Shown piece after piece: positions 1 to 9,375 of a DNA stretch of 61,915 bases. The notes under the pieces are model-generated. The model did not search any database, was not told the DNA's origin, and worked only from the letters and a program-made list of their open reading frames with translations. The stretch comes from Gluconobacter oxydans (GTDB taxonomy: Bacteria > Pseudomonadota > Alphaproteobacteria > Acetobacterales > Acetobacteraceae), in the NCBI RefSeq assembly GCF_006539685.1, contig NZ_BJNM01000018.1, positions 1 to 61,915 on the forward strand, read 5' to 3'. A program made the position numbers and the translations under genes. Numbering within the stretch: position 1 is the first letter of the stretch; every line of letters begins with the position of its first letter.

Positions 1-24
1 AACCGAAACCGGTTTTGACGGGGG

Positions 25-2625
25 TCAGTCTGCCAAGACAGCTTTCCCGTCAATCGTGAGGTCCTTGTCATTGGCCGAAACCTTGACCGTTTCCCCATCA
101 TGGATGCTGCCTTCCAGCAGCAGACTGGCAAGCGGGTTCTGCAGGCTGCGCTGGATGACCCTCTTGAGCGGACGGGCACCATAGACAGGATCGTATCCTG
201 CCGCGGCCAGCCACTCGGTTCCCTTCTCGTCCAGCTCCAAGTCGATCTTACGATCTTCCAGCAGCTTCTGCAGACGGCTGATCTGGATCTTGACGATCCG
301 GTCCATGTCCTTGCGCTGCAAACGGGAGAACAGGATGATCTCGTCCAGACGGTTCAGGAACTCCGGCCGGAAGTGGTTGCGGACCACCTGCATAACCTGC
401 GGACGGACTTCATCCACGGATTCACCATCCGGCAGATTGGCCAGCACTTCAGAGCCGAGGTTACTGGTCAGGACGATGATCGTGTTGCGGAAGTCCACCA
501 CGCGTCCCTGCCCGTCCGTCAGACGTCCGTCATCGAGCACCTGAAGCAGGATGTTGAAGATGTCCTCATGAGCCTTCTCCACCTCATCGAACAGGATCAC
601 CTGATAGGGACGACGGCGAACGGCCTCGGTCAGCACGCCACCTTCATCGTAACCGACATAGCCCGGAGGCGCGCCGATCAGACGGGAAACTGCGTGCTTC
701 TCCATGAATTCGCTCATGTCGATCCGCAGCAGGGCCTTCTCGTCATCGAACAGGAACTGCGCCAGAGCCTTGGTCAGCTCCGTCTTGCCCACGCCCGTCG
801 GGCCAAGGAACAGGAACGAACCGATCGGACGGTTGGGGTCCTGAAGACCGGCACGTGCCCGGCGCACAGCATTCGATACGGCAACCAGCGCCTGCTCCTG
901 CCCGACCACACGCTCACGCAGCGTGTCTTCCATCCGGATCAGTTTGGCGCGCTCCCCTTCGAGCATCCGGTCCACCGGAACACCGGTCCAGCGGGAGACG
1001 ACCGAAGCCACGCCCTGCTCCGTCACGGTATCGGCGAACAGTCCGCTCTTTGACGAGGCGTCCTCTTCTTCCTGAGCCTTGGCGATCTGGGCCTCAAGGT
1101 TCGGGATCAGGCCGTACATCAACTCAGACGCCTTGCCGAGATTACCCTGACGCTGCGCCACTTCCACATCGGAACGTGCCGTGTCGAGCTGTTCCTTCAG
1201 CTTCTGGATCGCGTTCACCCGATCTTTTTCGGCGTGCCATTCAGCACCCATCGCATCGGACTGTTCTTCCAGATCGGCCAGTTCCGCCTCAAGCGCGACC
1301 AGACGGTCCTTCGAGGCTGTGTCGTCCTCCTTGCGGATGGCTTCACGCTCGATCTTGAGCTGGATGATGCGGCGGTCGAGTTCGTCCAGCGCTTCCGGCT
1401 TGCTGTCGATCTGCATGCGCAGACGGCTGGCAGCCTCGTCGATCAGATCGATCGCCTTGTCCGGCAGGAAGCGGTCCGTAATGTAGCGGTTGGAAAGCGT
1501 CGCTGCCGCAACGATGGCGTTGTCCGTGATGCGGACACCATGATGGAGCTCGTACTTTTCCTTGATGCCACGCAGGATCGAGATCGTGTCGGCAACGGAC
1601 GGCTCACCTACGAAGACCGGCTGGAAACGACGGGCCAGAGCCGCGTCCTTCTCAATATACTTGCGATATTCGTCGAGCGTCGTCGCGCCCACGCAGTGCA
1701 GCGTGCCACGGGCCAGTTCGGGCTTGATGAGGTTAGACGCATCCATCGCACCATCGGACCGACCGGCACCGACCAGCGTGTGCATTTCGTCGATGAAGAG
1801 GATGATCTCGCCTTCAGCGGTCTCGATTTCCTTGAGAACAGCTTTCAGACGTTCTTCGAACTCACCGCGATATTTTGCACCAGCGATCAGCGCGCCCATG
1901 TCGAGCGACAGCAGCTTCTTGTTGCGCAGGGCCTCAGGCACATCGCCATTGACGATCCGCTGTGCAAGCCCTTCGACAATGGCCGTCTTACCAACGCCCG
2001 GCTCACCGATCAGAACCGGATTGTTCTTGCTGCGACGGGCCAGGACCTGAATGGTCCGGCGGATTTCCTCGTCACGGCCGATAACCGGATCAAGCTTGCC
2101 TGCCTGCGCGACAGCGGTCACGTCACGGGCATATTTCTTCAGGGCGTCAAAGGTGTTTTCCGCCGAAGCACTCGTGACAGTCCGTCCCTTGCGGATTTCC
2201 GCAACGGCACGTTCCAGAGCAGGCGCCCCCGCCTTGCCGTCAACAAGCGCCTTGCCCGCAGGCGTATGGCTGGCAGCAATCGCCACGAGCAGACGATCCT
2301 GCGCAACATGACTGTCACCAGCGACCTTTGCCGCGGATTCAGCAGCATCGAGCAGACGCGCCAGATCCGGCGTCATCTGCGGCTGGCCCGCACCGGCACC
2401 CTGAACTTTTGGCAGTTTTGCAAGGGCTGCGTCATTGGCGGTCTGAACGACCTTCGGATCACCGCCTGCGGCACGGATCAGGCCGGATGCCGCACCCTGT
2501 TCATCATCCAGCAGGGCCTTGAGCAGATGCTCCGGCGTCAGCTGCTGGTTGTAATCCCGAAGCGCAATGGTCTGTGCGGCCTGAAGAAAGCCCTGGCTGC
2601 GTTCGGTGAAATTCTGAATGTCCAT
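25..2625 (-). CDS. clpB: ATP-dependent disaggregase chaperone ClpB
   Basis: Hexameric Hsp100 chaperone of the cytoplasm that threads aggregated proteins through its pore, working with DnaK/DnaJ. The 866 residues match the usual ClpB length. An N-terminal Clp repeat domain (about 1-145) is followed by the first AAA+ module with Walker A GEPGVGKT at 207-214, a charged coiled-coil middle domain (about 400-525), and a second AAA+ module with GPTGVGKT near residue 610. No ClpP-binding loop is apparent, as expected for ClpB. The start is preceded by an AGAGGA ribosome site. It is transcribed away from the aldo/keto reductase upstream on the same strand, and a heat-shock-like promoter lies between them. 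Identification is very secure. Confidence 0.98.
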   Translation of the reverse strand: MDIQNFTERSQGFLQAAQTIALRDYNQQLTPEHLLKALLDDEQGAASGLIRAAGGDPKVVQTANDAALAKLPKVQGAGAGQPQMTPDLARLLDAAESAAKVAGDSHVAQDRLLVAIAASHTPAGKALVDGKAGAPALERAVAEIRKGRTVTSASAENTFDALKKYARDVTAVAQAGKLDPVIGRDEEIRRTIQVLARRSKNNPVLIGEPGVGKTAIVEGLAQRIVNGDVPEALRNKKLLSLDMGALIAGAKYRGEFEERLKAVLKEIETAEGEIILFIDEMHTLVGAGRSDGAMDASNLIKPELARGTLHCVGATTLDEYRKYIEKDAALARRFQPVFVGEPSVADTISILRGIKEKYELHHGVRITDNAIVAAATLSNRYITDRFLPDKAIDLIDEAASRLRMQIDSKPEALDELDRRIIQLKIEREAIRKEDDTASKDRLVALEAELADLEEQSDAMGAEWHAEKDRVNAIQKLKEQLDTARSDVEVAQRQGNLGKASELMYGLIPNLEAQIAKAQEEEDASSKSGLFADTVTEQGVASVVSRWTGVPVDRMLEGERAKLIRMEDTLRERVVGQEQALVAVSNAVRRARAGLQDPNRPIGSFLFLGPTGVGKTELTKALAQFLFDDEKALLRIDMSEFMEKHAVSRLIGAPPGYVGYDEGGVLTEAVRRRPYQVILFDEVEKAHEDIFNILLQVLDDGRLTDGQGRVVDFRNTIIVLTSNLGSEVLANLPDGESVDEVRPQVMQVVRNHFRPEFLNRLDEIILFSRLQRKDMDRIVKIQISRLQKLLEDRKIDLELDEKGTEWLAAAGYDPVYGARPLKRVIQRSLQNPLASLLLEGSIHDGETVKVSANDKDLTIDGKAVLAD

Positions 2626-2703
2626 TCTCTTAAATTCCTCTCATGCCCCGTTACGGCAGCATTGATGTGCTTGGCCGCCCCCCGGAGGCAGCGGCCTGTG
2701 ATT

Positions 2704-2734
2704 AATATTTAGGCAGTCATTTTTTCGTTTCAAG
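2704..2734 (-). promoter_or_regulatory. possible RpoH (sigma-32) promoter of clpB
   Basis: On the minus strand a CTTG box (2734-2731) is followed after 17 bases by CCTAAATATT (2713-2704). This resembles the alphaproteobacterial heat-shock pattern CTTG-N16/17-CYTATNT, though the -10 part is only a partial match. It sits about 80 bases upstream of the clpB start, overlapping the end of the preceding gene. The family expectation that clpB is heat-induced supports it; the match itself is weak. Confidence 0.35.
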
Positions 2735-3802
2735 GGCCTCCCGATGACGTTTTGCCGGTCCCTGCAAAACAAGATCCGCCTTGGAGAGACGATCAAAGGC
2801 ATTCCGGTTCTGATGCCAGTACGGATAGATGAGATCCGGAGCGCTGACATCGTCAAGCCGGCGAACCTGTTCCTGCGTCAGACGGAGCGACGCGGCCGCC
2901 AGATTATCCAGAAGCTGGCTTTCCTGGCGTGCGCCCAGAACCAGTGACGTGATCGCCGGCTTGTGCAGCGTCCAGGCCAGTGCCACACGGGCAGCGGAAA
3001 CGCTGTGCTCTTCGGCGATCTGCACCAGAACCTCAACCGTATCGTAGAGCTTCTTCAGATCCCGGACTTCCGGCTCAGGCCAGCCGGAAATGCGGCGGGA
3101 ATCTTCCGGCGCCGTCTTGCCGCGCCGGTATTTGCCCGTCAGCAACCCACAGGCGAGCGGACTCCAGACCTGCACGCCCAATCCCTGATCGACGGCGAGC
3201 GGCAGCAGTTCATATTCGGCGTCGCGGGCTTCCAGCGAGTAATAAAGCTGCTGACTGACCGGCGCGATCAGACGGTCCCGCTCGGCGGCGCCCAGCAGTT
3301 TCATGGCCTGCCAGCCCGCAAAATTGGAAATCCCCGCATAGCGGATCTTGCCCTGATCGCGCAGGGTCTGGAGCGCCTCAAGCGTCTCCTCGACCGGCGT
3401 CAGACCATCCCATTCATGCAGATAATAGAGATCGATGTGATCGCGCCCCAGGCGACGCAGACTGTCGTCGCAGGCATTGAGGATATGGTGACGCGACAGA
3501 CCCTGTTCGTTCGGCCCTTTTCCCGTTGGGAAACGCACCTTGCTGGTCACGAGCAGTTCGCGGCTGCGCCCCTGAAGGACGCGGCCGAGAATTTCCTCGG
3601 CTTCACCGCCGGAATAGGCATCGGCCGTATCAAACATGTTCACGCCGTGCTCGACGCAGATGTCCACCATGCGGGTCGCTTCGGCGATGTCCACCTTGCC
3701 GGTGGCGGCAAAATTGCCCTGTCCGCCGAACGTCACCGATCCGAAATTGAGTGCTGAAATCTTGAGGCCCGAGCGACCAAGCTGACGATACTGCATATCC
3801 AT
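2717..3802 (-). CDS. aldo/keto reductase
   Basis: NAD(P)H-dependent reductase of the AKR superfamily with a TIM-barrel fold; the substrate cannot be told from sequence. The protein begins MDMQYRQLGRSGLKIS and shows the typical early strand, the catalytic Asp/Tyr region DTADAYSGGEAEEILG, and a YYLHEWDG segment where AKRs carry the active-site His. At 361 residues it is close to Tas/YajO-type enzymes. An upstream in-frame extension exists, but AAGGAG lies 4 bases before this ATG (10 before the next ATG two codons later), so the shorter form is preferred. Gluconobacter relatives carry many such ketose and aldehyde reductases, so a role in sugar or aldehyde reduction is plausible but inferred. 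Confidence 0.88.
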   Translation of the reverse strand: MDMQYRQLGRSGLKISALNFGSVTFGGQGNFAATGKVDIAEATRMVDICVEHGVNMFDTADAYSGGEAEEILGRVLQGRSRELLVTSKVRFPTGKGPNEQGLSRHHILNACDDSLRRLGRDHIDLYYLHEWDGLTPVEETLEALQTLRDQGKIRYAGISNFAGWQAMKLLGAAERDRLIAPVSQQLYYSLEARDAEYELLPLAVDQGLGVQVWSPLACGLLTGKYRRGKTAPEDSRRISGWPEPEVRDLKKLYDTVEVLVQIAEEHSVSAARVALAWTLHKPAITSLVLGARQESQLLDNLAAASLRLTQEQVRRLDDVSAPDLIYPYWHQNRNAFDRLSKADLVLQGPAKRHREALETKK

Positions 3803-3994
3803 CAGGCTCCTTCTTGCTGAGACATACCACGATACACAACACACGAACCCGGGATCGGTCCCGGTAAAATCGCCCCCGCTCCCATAAACGTGAGAAGGGG
3901 GCGTTCCTCTCTTTTGGAAACCCTGTTCACAAACGACGGCCCGGTCCATGATCGACGTCAAAATCCTGTCCGTCGTCATGCTTACGGAGATGCA

Positions 3995-6214
3995 ATGCTG
4001 TCACGTCCCCTGCGCCTTCCCCTGCGCCGAACCCTTCTGGCCTGCGCCATCCTGTCGCCGCTGCTGTCAGCCGGCGCCCTTCAGGCCACAGAACCTCCCG
4101 CCTGCATGGTCGATCTCGCAAAGACCCGGAATGGCTCACTTGGTCTGCCCAATCACGCCGAAGTCACGCCAGATGGGCATTCCGTCCTGTTCCTGCGCTC
4201 GGGGCCGTTCGACACGCATCTGCATCTTTACCGCTACGACCTGCCCGACCATTCGCTGCATGAACTGGCTGCCCCCGCCTCGGGTCCGGAGCATCTGTCG
4301 GTCGAGGAAAAGGCCCGGCGTGAACGGGCGCGCCAGATCATGTCGGGCATCACCGACTATCAGATGAGCGAGGACGGCGGCACGGTTCTGGCATCTCAGG
4401 GCGGGCAGCTTGAACGCATCGCCACCGATGACGGCCGTGTCACGCCGATTGAAGGTCAGTGGATTGCCCCGCGCCTTTCCCCGGACGGGCTGACCCTTGC
4501 CGCGGTGCGGGACAATGACCTGTACAGCGTCGATCTCGTCAGTGGCCACGAGACACGCCTGACGACGGGCGGCAGCGACACCCTGACGCATGGTCTCGCC
4601 GAATTTGCCGCGGCTGAAGAACTGGAGCGCGCGGATGGCGCCTGGTGGTCTCCTGACAGCAAGACCATCCTGTTCGAGGAAGCCGATAACAGCGACGTCG
4701 AAAAGCATTACATCACCAATCCCGAAACCCCGCAGACCGAGCCTGTCTCGTTCCGCTATCCCCGCGCCGGGACAAACAACGCGAAAACGCGCTTTGGTCT
4801 CGTGGACGCAAAAGGCGGCCCGGTCCGCTGGATTTCCTGGGATCACGAGACATGGCCCTATCTTGGTCGCGTGGTCTGGCGGAAGAACGGTCCTCTCGCC
4901 GTCGTGCTGCTCAACCGTGCCCAGACGCAGGAACAGCTTCTCACGATCGACCCTGCAACCGGCGCCACCCATCTCCTGCTCGCCCAGTCCGACCCCGCCT
5001 GGATCGAACTGGACCCGCGCGCGGCCTCCGGCGGACACAGCCTCCCCGTCTTCCTCGCCAATAATGCCGGTTTCCTGTGGGCCGCCGACCGGGGCAAGGA
5101 CTGGCAGCTCGAACTCCATGCGCCTGATGGGAAACTCCAACGCGTCCTGACGCCCCCCAGCCTGTCCTATGTCGCCTTCGACGATTACGACGCCGAACAC
5201 AACACGATCACCGTGACGGTCCGGACCACCCGGCTGGACAATGAGGTCGTGCATATCGACCTTGCAACCGGTGCCGTAACGCCGTTCGTGACGGAGCGTG
5301 GCATCCATAATGTCCATGTCACGAATGGCACGCATACGGCCATGGTGGACACATTCGCCAGCGCGAATGGCACGCGCCAGACGCTGGTCCGGAATGAGAA
5401 CGGTCATGTCATCGCGACACTGCCCAGCGTGGCACAGCCGCCGAAACTTCCGGTTCATGTCGAGTTCACGACGGCCGGTCCGCGTGAGTTCGATGCGGCT
5501 ATCATCCGCCCGGAAAACTTCAGCGCCTCAAAACGCTATCCGGTTGTGCTGTCGGTCTATGCCGGTCCGGGCTCCAAGATGGTCCATGACACGCCGACCT
5601 CCTATCTCGATGACCAGTGCCTGGCCAATCAGGGCTATATCGTCGTCACGCTTGATGGGCGCGGAACGCCGGGACGTGATCATGATTTTGAGCGCGCCAT
5701 CAAGGGCAACCTGATCGACCTGCCGCTTCAGGACCAGATCGACGGACTTCAGGCGCTCGGCAAGCGCCATCATGAAATGGATCTCTCCCGCGTCGGCGTG
5801 CATGGCTGGTCCTTTGGCGGCTATTTCACCGCCATGGCGACCATCCGCCGTCCGGACGTGTTCAAGGTTGGCGTCGCGGGGGCGCCTCCCGTCGATTTCG
5901 CGGATTACGACACGGCCTATACCGAGCGTTATCTCGGCACGCCACAGGAAGACCCGGAAGGTTATCGCAAGAGCAACGTCCTGACCTATGCCGACACGCT
6001 GAAACAGCCTCTGCTGCTCATGCACGGCATTACGGATGACAATGTCTATTTCGAGAACACCATGAAGCTGACGCAGGCCCTGCTTCATGCCGGCAAACCT
6101 TATGACCTGCTGCTGCTGCCGGGCACGCACATGCTGCCTGATCCAGTTATTCGCGCCCGGGTGGCCGAACGGCGCGCGCAATTCCTGAGCACGGTTCTCC
6201 AGCCCGGAAAATAA
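3995..6214 (+). CDS. S9B-family serine peptidase, DPP-IV-like, exported
   Basis: Prolyl-oligopeptidase-family enzyme expected to release N-terminal dipeptides. The N-terminus carries a signal peptide (basic start, LLACAILSPLLSAGAL core, cleavage near QAT). A long beta-propeller domain (about 60-480) precedes an alpha/beta hydrolase domain with nucleophile GWSFGG, an Asp in GITDDNVY and the His in PGTHM, which together form the expected triad. The chosen ATG has CGGAG six bases upstream and gives 739 residues; the in-frame extension before it lacks signal-peptide logic. It is monocistronic and ends at a strong terminator. It probably acts in the periplasm in peptide scavenging, which fits the POT peptide transporter encoded much further along the window. 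Confidence 0.93.
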   Translation: MLSRPLRLPLRRTLLACAILSPLLSAGALQATEPPACMVDLAKTRNGSLGLPNHAEVTPDGHSVLFLRSGPFDTHLHLYRYDLPDHSLHELAAPASGPEHLSVEEKARRERARQIMSGITDYQMSEDGGTVLASQGGQLERIATDDGRVTPIEGQWIAPRLSPDGLTLAAVRDNDLYSVDLVSGHETRLTTGGSDTLTHGLAEFAAAEELERADGAWWSPDSKTILFEEADNSDVEKHYITNPETPQTEPVSFRYPRAGTNNAKTRFGLVDAKGGPVRWISWDHETWPYLGRVVWRKNGPLAVVLLNRAQTQEQLLTIDPATGATHLLLAQSDPAWIELDPRAASGGHSLPVFLANNAGFLWAADRGKDWQLELHAPDGKLQRVLTPPSLSYVAFDDYDAEHNTITVTVRTTRLDNEVVHIDLATGAVTPFVTERGIHNVHVTNGTHTAMVDTFASANGTRQTLVRNENGHVIATLPSVAQPPKLPVHVEFTTAGPREFDAAIIRPENFSASKRYPVVLSVYAGPGSKMVHDTPTSYLDDQCLANQGYIVVTLDGRGTPGRDHDFERAIKGNLIDLPLQDQIDGLQALGKRHHEMDLSRVGVHGWSFGGYFTAMATIRRPDVFKVGVAGAPPVDFADYDTAYTERYLGTPQEDPEGYRKSNVLTYADTLKQPLLLMHGITDDNVYFENTMKLTQALLHAGKPYDLLLLPGTHMLPDPVIRARVAERRAQFLSTVLQPGK

Positions 6215-6237
6215 CGTTCCGTCATACAGACATAAAA

Positions 6238-6267
6238 AGGGGGCCGGATCACACGATCCGGCCCCCT
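6238..6267. terminator. bidirectional Rho-independent terminator
   Basis: A perfect 13-base-pair stem (6238-6250 with 6255-6267) with a four-base loop is followed by TATTTTT and preceded by AAAAA, so it can end transcription in both directions. It separates the convergent peptidase and glutaredoxin genes. Confidence 0.93.
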
Positions 6268-6291
6268 TATTTTTGTAAGGCTTGTCTGAAA

Positions 6292-6945
6292 TCAGACGGC
6301 GATATCGTCGAACAGACCCACGCCAGAGCGTGCGGCCATGGCCTGTCGGTAGGCTTCGACCTCGGCCGGATATACGACGCCCCGGATCAGCGACATGCTG
6401 TGCAGATGCGCATAAAGATGGATGTCATCCGTGGAGAGTTCGCCATTCACGGCCTCGGGCGAACGGATGAGCGGCGCCAGTTCCTTCAGCATCGCATTCA
6501 GCTGCGTGAGCTCGTCGGTCTTTTCTTCCAGAAGGGCACTGAACGAACCCACAGACGGCTCCTTGCGCCGGATGAAGCCAGCACGCGCGGATGTCGTCGC
6601 AAATTCCGGCAGAGGAGCCGCCGCAGCGCGGGGCAGGAACAGGCGATAGAGCGGCGTTCCCGCCTTCTTCAGCCAGGCCGCGATCTCGGGACGAGTCTCA
6701 CCCGTCAGGACAGGGGTTCCGATCGCATCGATATGGGCGACGATATCCATGCTTTCGGGCATGAATGTCCCGTTTTCCTCCAGGATGGGCACAACCTTGC
6801 GGCCGACCATGCGGACCGGGCCGTCAACATCGTCATTGAGCAGGATGCGCTGCTCATACGGGATGTTCTTCAGCCCGAAGATCATCCGCGCTTTGGTGCA
6901 GAACGGGCAGTGTTCATAGATGTAAAGGATATGGGGTGTGCTCAT
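6292..6945 (-). CDS. grxB: glutaredoxin 2
   Basis: GSH-dependent disulfide reductase of the GrxB type, which has a glutathione-S-transferase fold rather than the small Grx fold. The protein begins MSTPHILYIYEHCPFC, giving the CPFC active site near residue 14, and its 217 residues match E. coli Grx2 (about 215). The start is fixed by an excellent AGGAGG eight bases upstream; a longer in-frame extension lacks this. It probably maintains cytosolic thiol redox state. The next gene upstream, yqgE, is 49 bases away on the same strand and may be co-transcribed. Confidence 0.93.
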   Translation of the reverse strand: MSTPHILYIYEHCPFCTKARMIFGLKNIPYEQRILLNDDVDGPVRMVGRKVVPILEENGTFMPESMDIVAHIDAIGTPVLTGETRPEIAAWLKKAGTPLYRLFLPRAAAAPLPEFATTSARAGFIRRKEPSVGSFSALLEEKTDELTQLNAMLKELAPLIRSPEAVNGELSTDDIHLYAHLHSMSLIRGVVYPAEVEAYRQAMAARSGVGLFDDIAV

Positions 6946-6994
6946 GCTGCCCTCCTGTGTCTGGTGGATCATTTCTGCGGAACAGGACGCCTTT

Positions 6995-7621
6995 TCAGGC
7001 TTCCCCGACCGAGGACGAAAGAAGAAGCGGGTCAAAATCTATGGCGACGAGGGCCTGTCGCCATTTTTTCGCATGATCGGTTCCGAACACGATCTCGTCG
7101 GTCGCAGGCGCGATGAACCATGAACTGTCGCGCAGGATTTCCTCTTCGAGCTGCCCCGGCGCCCAGGCGGCATGTCCGAGCGCCATCACGGCCTGTCTGG
7201 GGCCATGCCCCGCGGCGATCTCACGCAGGATGTCCAGACTGGCGGTCAGGGTCGTATGCCCATCGACATCCAGACTCCCCTCCCCCGCCCAGTCCGCCGA
7301 GTGCAGGACAAACCCACGGGCATGCTCGACCGGGCCGCCCATGCACACACCGATCCGGCGTTCAGGGGGGCTGGGTTCGATTCCCAGCTGGGCGAACAGG
7401 TCATCCAGCCCCGGCTGGGACAGGCGCCTGTTGACGATCAGTCCCATCGCGCCGTCCTGCTCCGAATGGGCACAGAGATAGATCACCGTCCGTTCAAAGA
7501 ACGTCTCCGCCAGTGCAGGCGCAGCCACGAGCAGTTTTCCCGTAAGACCGAGTTCCATGAGACCGGCGTCTGTCAGGTTGTCATTCCGTCCGTCGAGTGT
7601 TTTCTTCATGCCTGCCAACAT
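6995..7621 (-). CDS. YqgE/AlgH family protein
   Basis: Conserved bacterial family (formerly UPF0301) of unknown biochemical function, sometimes linked to alginate regulation. The sequence has the family signatures: a TGKLLVAAP start region, FERTVIYLCAH, GLIVNRRL, CMGGPVE and ALGHAAWAPGQLEEE. The start with AGGAAGG nine bases upstream gives 208 residues; longer in-frame starts have no ribosome site. Function cannot be stated beyond the family. Confidence 0.9.
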   Translation of the reverse strand: MLAGMKKTLDGRNDNLTDAGLMELGLTGKLLVAAPALAETFFERTVIYLCAHSEQDGAMGLIVNRRLSQPGLDDLFAQLGIEPSPPERRIGVCMGGPVEHARGFVLHSADWAGEGSLDVDGHTTLTASLDILREIAAGHGPRQAVMALGHAAWAPGQLEEEILRDSSWFIAPATDEIVFGTDHAKKWRQALVAIDFDPLLLSSSVGEA

Positions 7622-7743
7622 GGGTGCATCCCTTCCTGTATTGCAAGCGTTTGCCTTCAGGAGTGTTAATGACATCCAATGTCACTGACCTGGGTATCCC
7701 GTGCCGCCCCTGCCGGGTGCGGCCTGTCCGTCTGGAGATTGCC

Positions 7744-8499
7744 ATGCCTCTCACCGTCCTCGTCACCGGCGCAACCGCAGGTTTCGGTCACGCCATAGCA
7801 ACGCGCCTCGTCCGCGAAGGTCACCGTGTCATCGCGACCGGCCGCCGCAAGGAACGTCTGGAAGCCCTCAAGGACGAACTGGGCGAGAGCGTCCTTCCCT
7901 ATACGCTCGACATGACCGACCGTGAGGCCCTGCGCGCCCTGCCGGCCGCGCTGCCCGAGGAGTGGCAGGATATCGACGTGCTGGTGAACAACGCCGGTCT
8001 CGCACTCGGCATGGAGCCGGCGCAGGATGCCGAGCCCGACAACTGGGAATCGATGATCGCCACGAACGTTTCGGGCGTCGTGGAGCTGACCCGCGCGCTC
8101 CTGCCGGGGATGGTCCAGCGCAATACGGGCTACATCATCGCACTGGGCAGCACGGCCGGGACCTATCCCTACACCGGCGGCAACGTCTATGGCGCGACCA
8201 AGGCCTTCGTGCACCAGTTCACCCAGAACCTGCGCACGGATCTGCTCGGCACCCGCATCCGCGTGACGAATATCGAACCCGGCCTGTGTGGCGGCAGCGA
8301 GTTCAGCAACGTGCGTCTGGGCGATGATGCCAAGGCGGCCGCTGTCTACAAGGACACGACGCCGCTGACGCCCGAAGACATCGCCGGGACCGTCTCCTGG
8401 CTGATTGGCCTGCCCTGGCATGTGAACGTCAATTATCTGGAAATGATGCCGGTCTGTCAGGCCTCGGGTGGACTTGCGGTGAACCGTCATGTCGGCTGA
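7744..8499 (+). CDS. ydfG: NADP-dependent 3-hydroxy acid dehydrogenase (YdfG-like SDR)
   Basis: Short-chain dehydrogenase/reductase. The cofactor motif TGATAGFG (about 8-15), NNAG, catalytic Ser in LGSTAG and the YGATK active site are all present, and the segment EPGLCGGSEFSNVR is characteristic of YdfG, which oxidises 3-hydroxy acids and serine and reduces malonic semialdehyde. Its 251 residues match that subfamily (248 in E. coli). A long in-frame extension upstream is ignored because the Rossmann fold starts immediately at this ATG. The 3' end overlaps the next gene by 11 bases, implying translational coupling to the polyphosphate kinase. Confidence 0.9.
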   Translation: MPLTVLVTGATAGFGHAIATRLVREGHRVIATGRRKERLEALKDELGESVLPYTLDMTDREALRALPAALPEEWQDIDVLVNNAGLALGMEPAQDAEPDNWESMIATNVSGVVELTRALLPGMVQRNTGYIIALGSTAGTYPYTGGNVYGATKAFVHQFTQNLRTDLLGTRIRVTNIEPGLCGGSEFSNVRLGDDAKAAAVYKDTTPLTPEDIAGTVSWLIGLPWHVNVNYLEMMPVCQASGGLAVNRHVG

Positions 8500-9367
8500 A
8501 ACCGGGCTTCCTTCCCAACTTCGCATTACGGACGGAAAGAAGTTCCTTCTGTCCTCCATCGCGACGAACGACAAGCTCGGCCGCCAGAAGAACACATCCC
8601 GCACCCGGATCCGCGACTGCGTGGACCGGATGTCCGTCCTGCAGCAGCGGCTCGCGGCCTATGCCACCCACGGCATTCTGGTCGTGCTTCAGGGTATGGA
8701 CACCGCCGGCAAGGATGGGGCGATCCGTCATGCTTTCTCCGGCCTGAATCCGCAGGGCGTGCATGTCACGTCCTTCAAGGCTCCCGTCGGCATTGCCACA
8801 CGTCATGACGATCTGTGGCGCATCCATCTTGCCGTGCCGTCGCGCGGGGAGATCGGTATTTTCAACCGCAGCCATTATGAAGATGTCCTGGTGGAGCGCG
8901 TGCATCCGGACATGGTGCGGGCGCGCGGGCTCGACCCTGATCTTCCGGATTTCTGGGATCACCGTCTCGGCGATCTGCGCAATTTCGAGAGCTATCTGCG
9001 TCGGCAGAACATCATCGTCCTCAAGCTGTTCCTGCATATTTCACCCGAAGAGCAGCGGCAGCGCCTGCTCAAGCGGCTGGACCATCCGGAAAAGCGCTGG
9101 AAGTTCAGCCCGTCGGACCTGAAGGAACGCGAGTTCTGGCCGCATTATACCGCAGCCTACGAAGAAGCCATCCGTGCGACCGCAACGCCGGACGCCCCCT
9201 GGATCGTCATTCCGGCGGACCATAAATGGCTCGCCCGCGTGCTTGTGGCCGAGGCTTTGCTGGATACGCTGGAAAGCCTGCACCTCAAGGAGCCGGAACA
9301 GAAAATGTCCGATGCGCTCAAGGAGGCCCAGCAGGCCCTGCTCAAAGGCGCGGCCAAGACCGTCTGA
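8489..9367 (+). CDS. ppk2: polyphosphate kinase 2 family protein
   Basis: PPK2 enzymes transfer phosphate between polyphosphate and nucleoside mono- or diphosphates. The Walker A motif GMDTAGKDG, the FNRSHYEDVLVERVHP lid/Walker B region and a DHKWLARVL segment define the family. Length (292) and the lid sequence resemble class III enzymes that phosphorylate both AMP and ADP; the class is inferred. It starts inside the 3' end of the SDR gene. The GT61 gene follows 8 bases later, so the three genes look like one transcript, with no obvious metabolic link among them. Confidence 0.93.
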   Translation: MSAETGLPSQLRITDGKKFLLSSIATNDKLGRQKNTSRTRIRDCVDRMSVLQQRLAAYATHGILVVLQGMDTAGKDGAIRHAFSGLNPQGVHVTSFKAPVGIATRHDDLWRIHLAVPSRGEIGIFNRSHYEDVLVERVHPDMVRARGLDPDLPDFWDHRLGDLRNFESYLRRQNIIVLKLFLHISPEEQRQRLLKRLDHPEKRWKFSPSDLKEREFWPHYTAAYEEAIRATATPDAPWIVIPADHKWLARVLVAEALLDTLESLHLKEPEQKMSDALKEAQQALLKGAAKTV

Positions 9368-9375
9368 CCCTGACC

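Noticed and set aside
1234-2712. Long open frame (about 490 codons) opposite clpB
   Set aside because: Shadow of the clpB coding strand in GC-rich DNA; no family pattern and the ClpB frame is unambiguous.
4136-5458. 440-codon frame opposite the S9 peptidase
   Set aside because: Shadow frame inside a well-supported peptidase gene.
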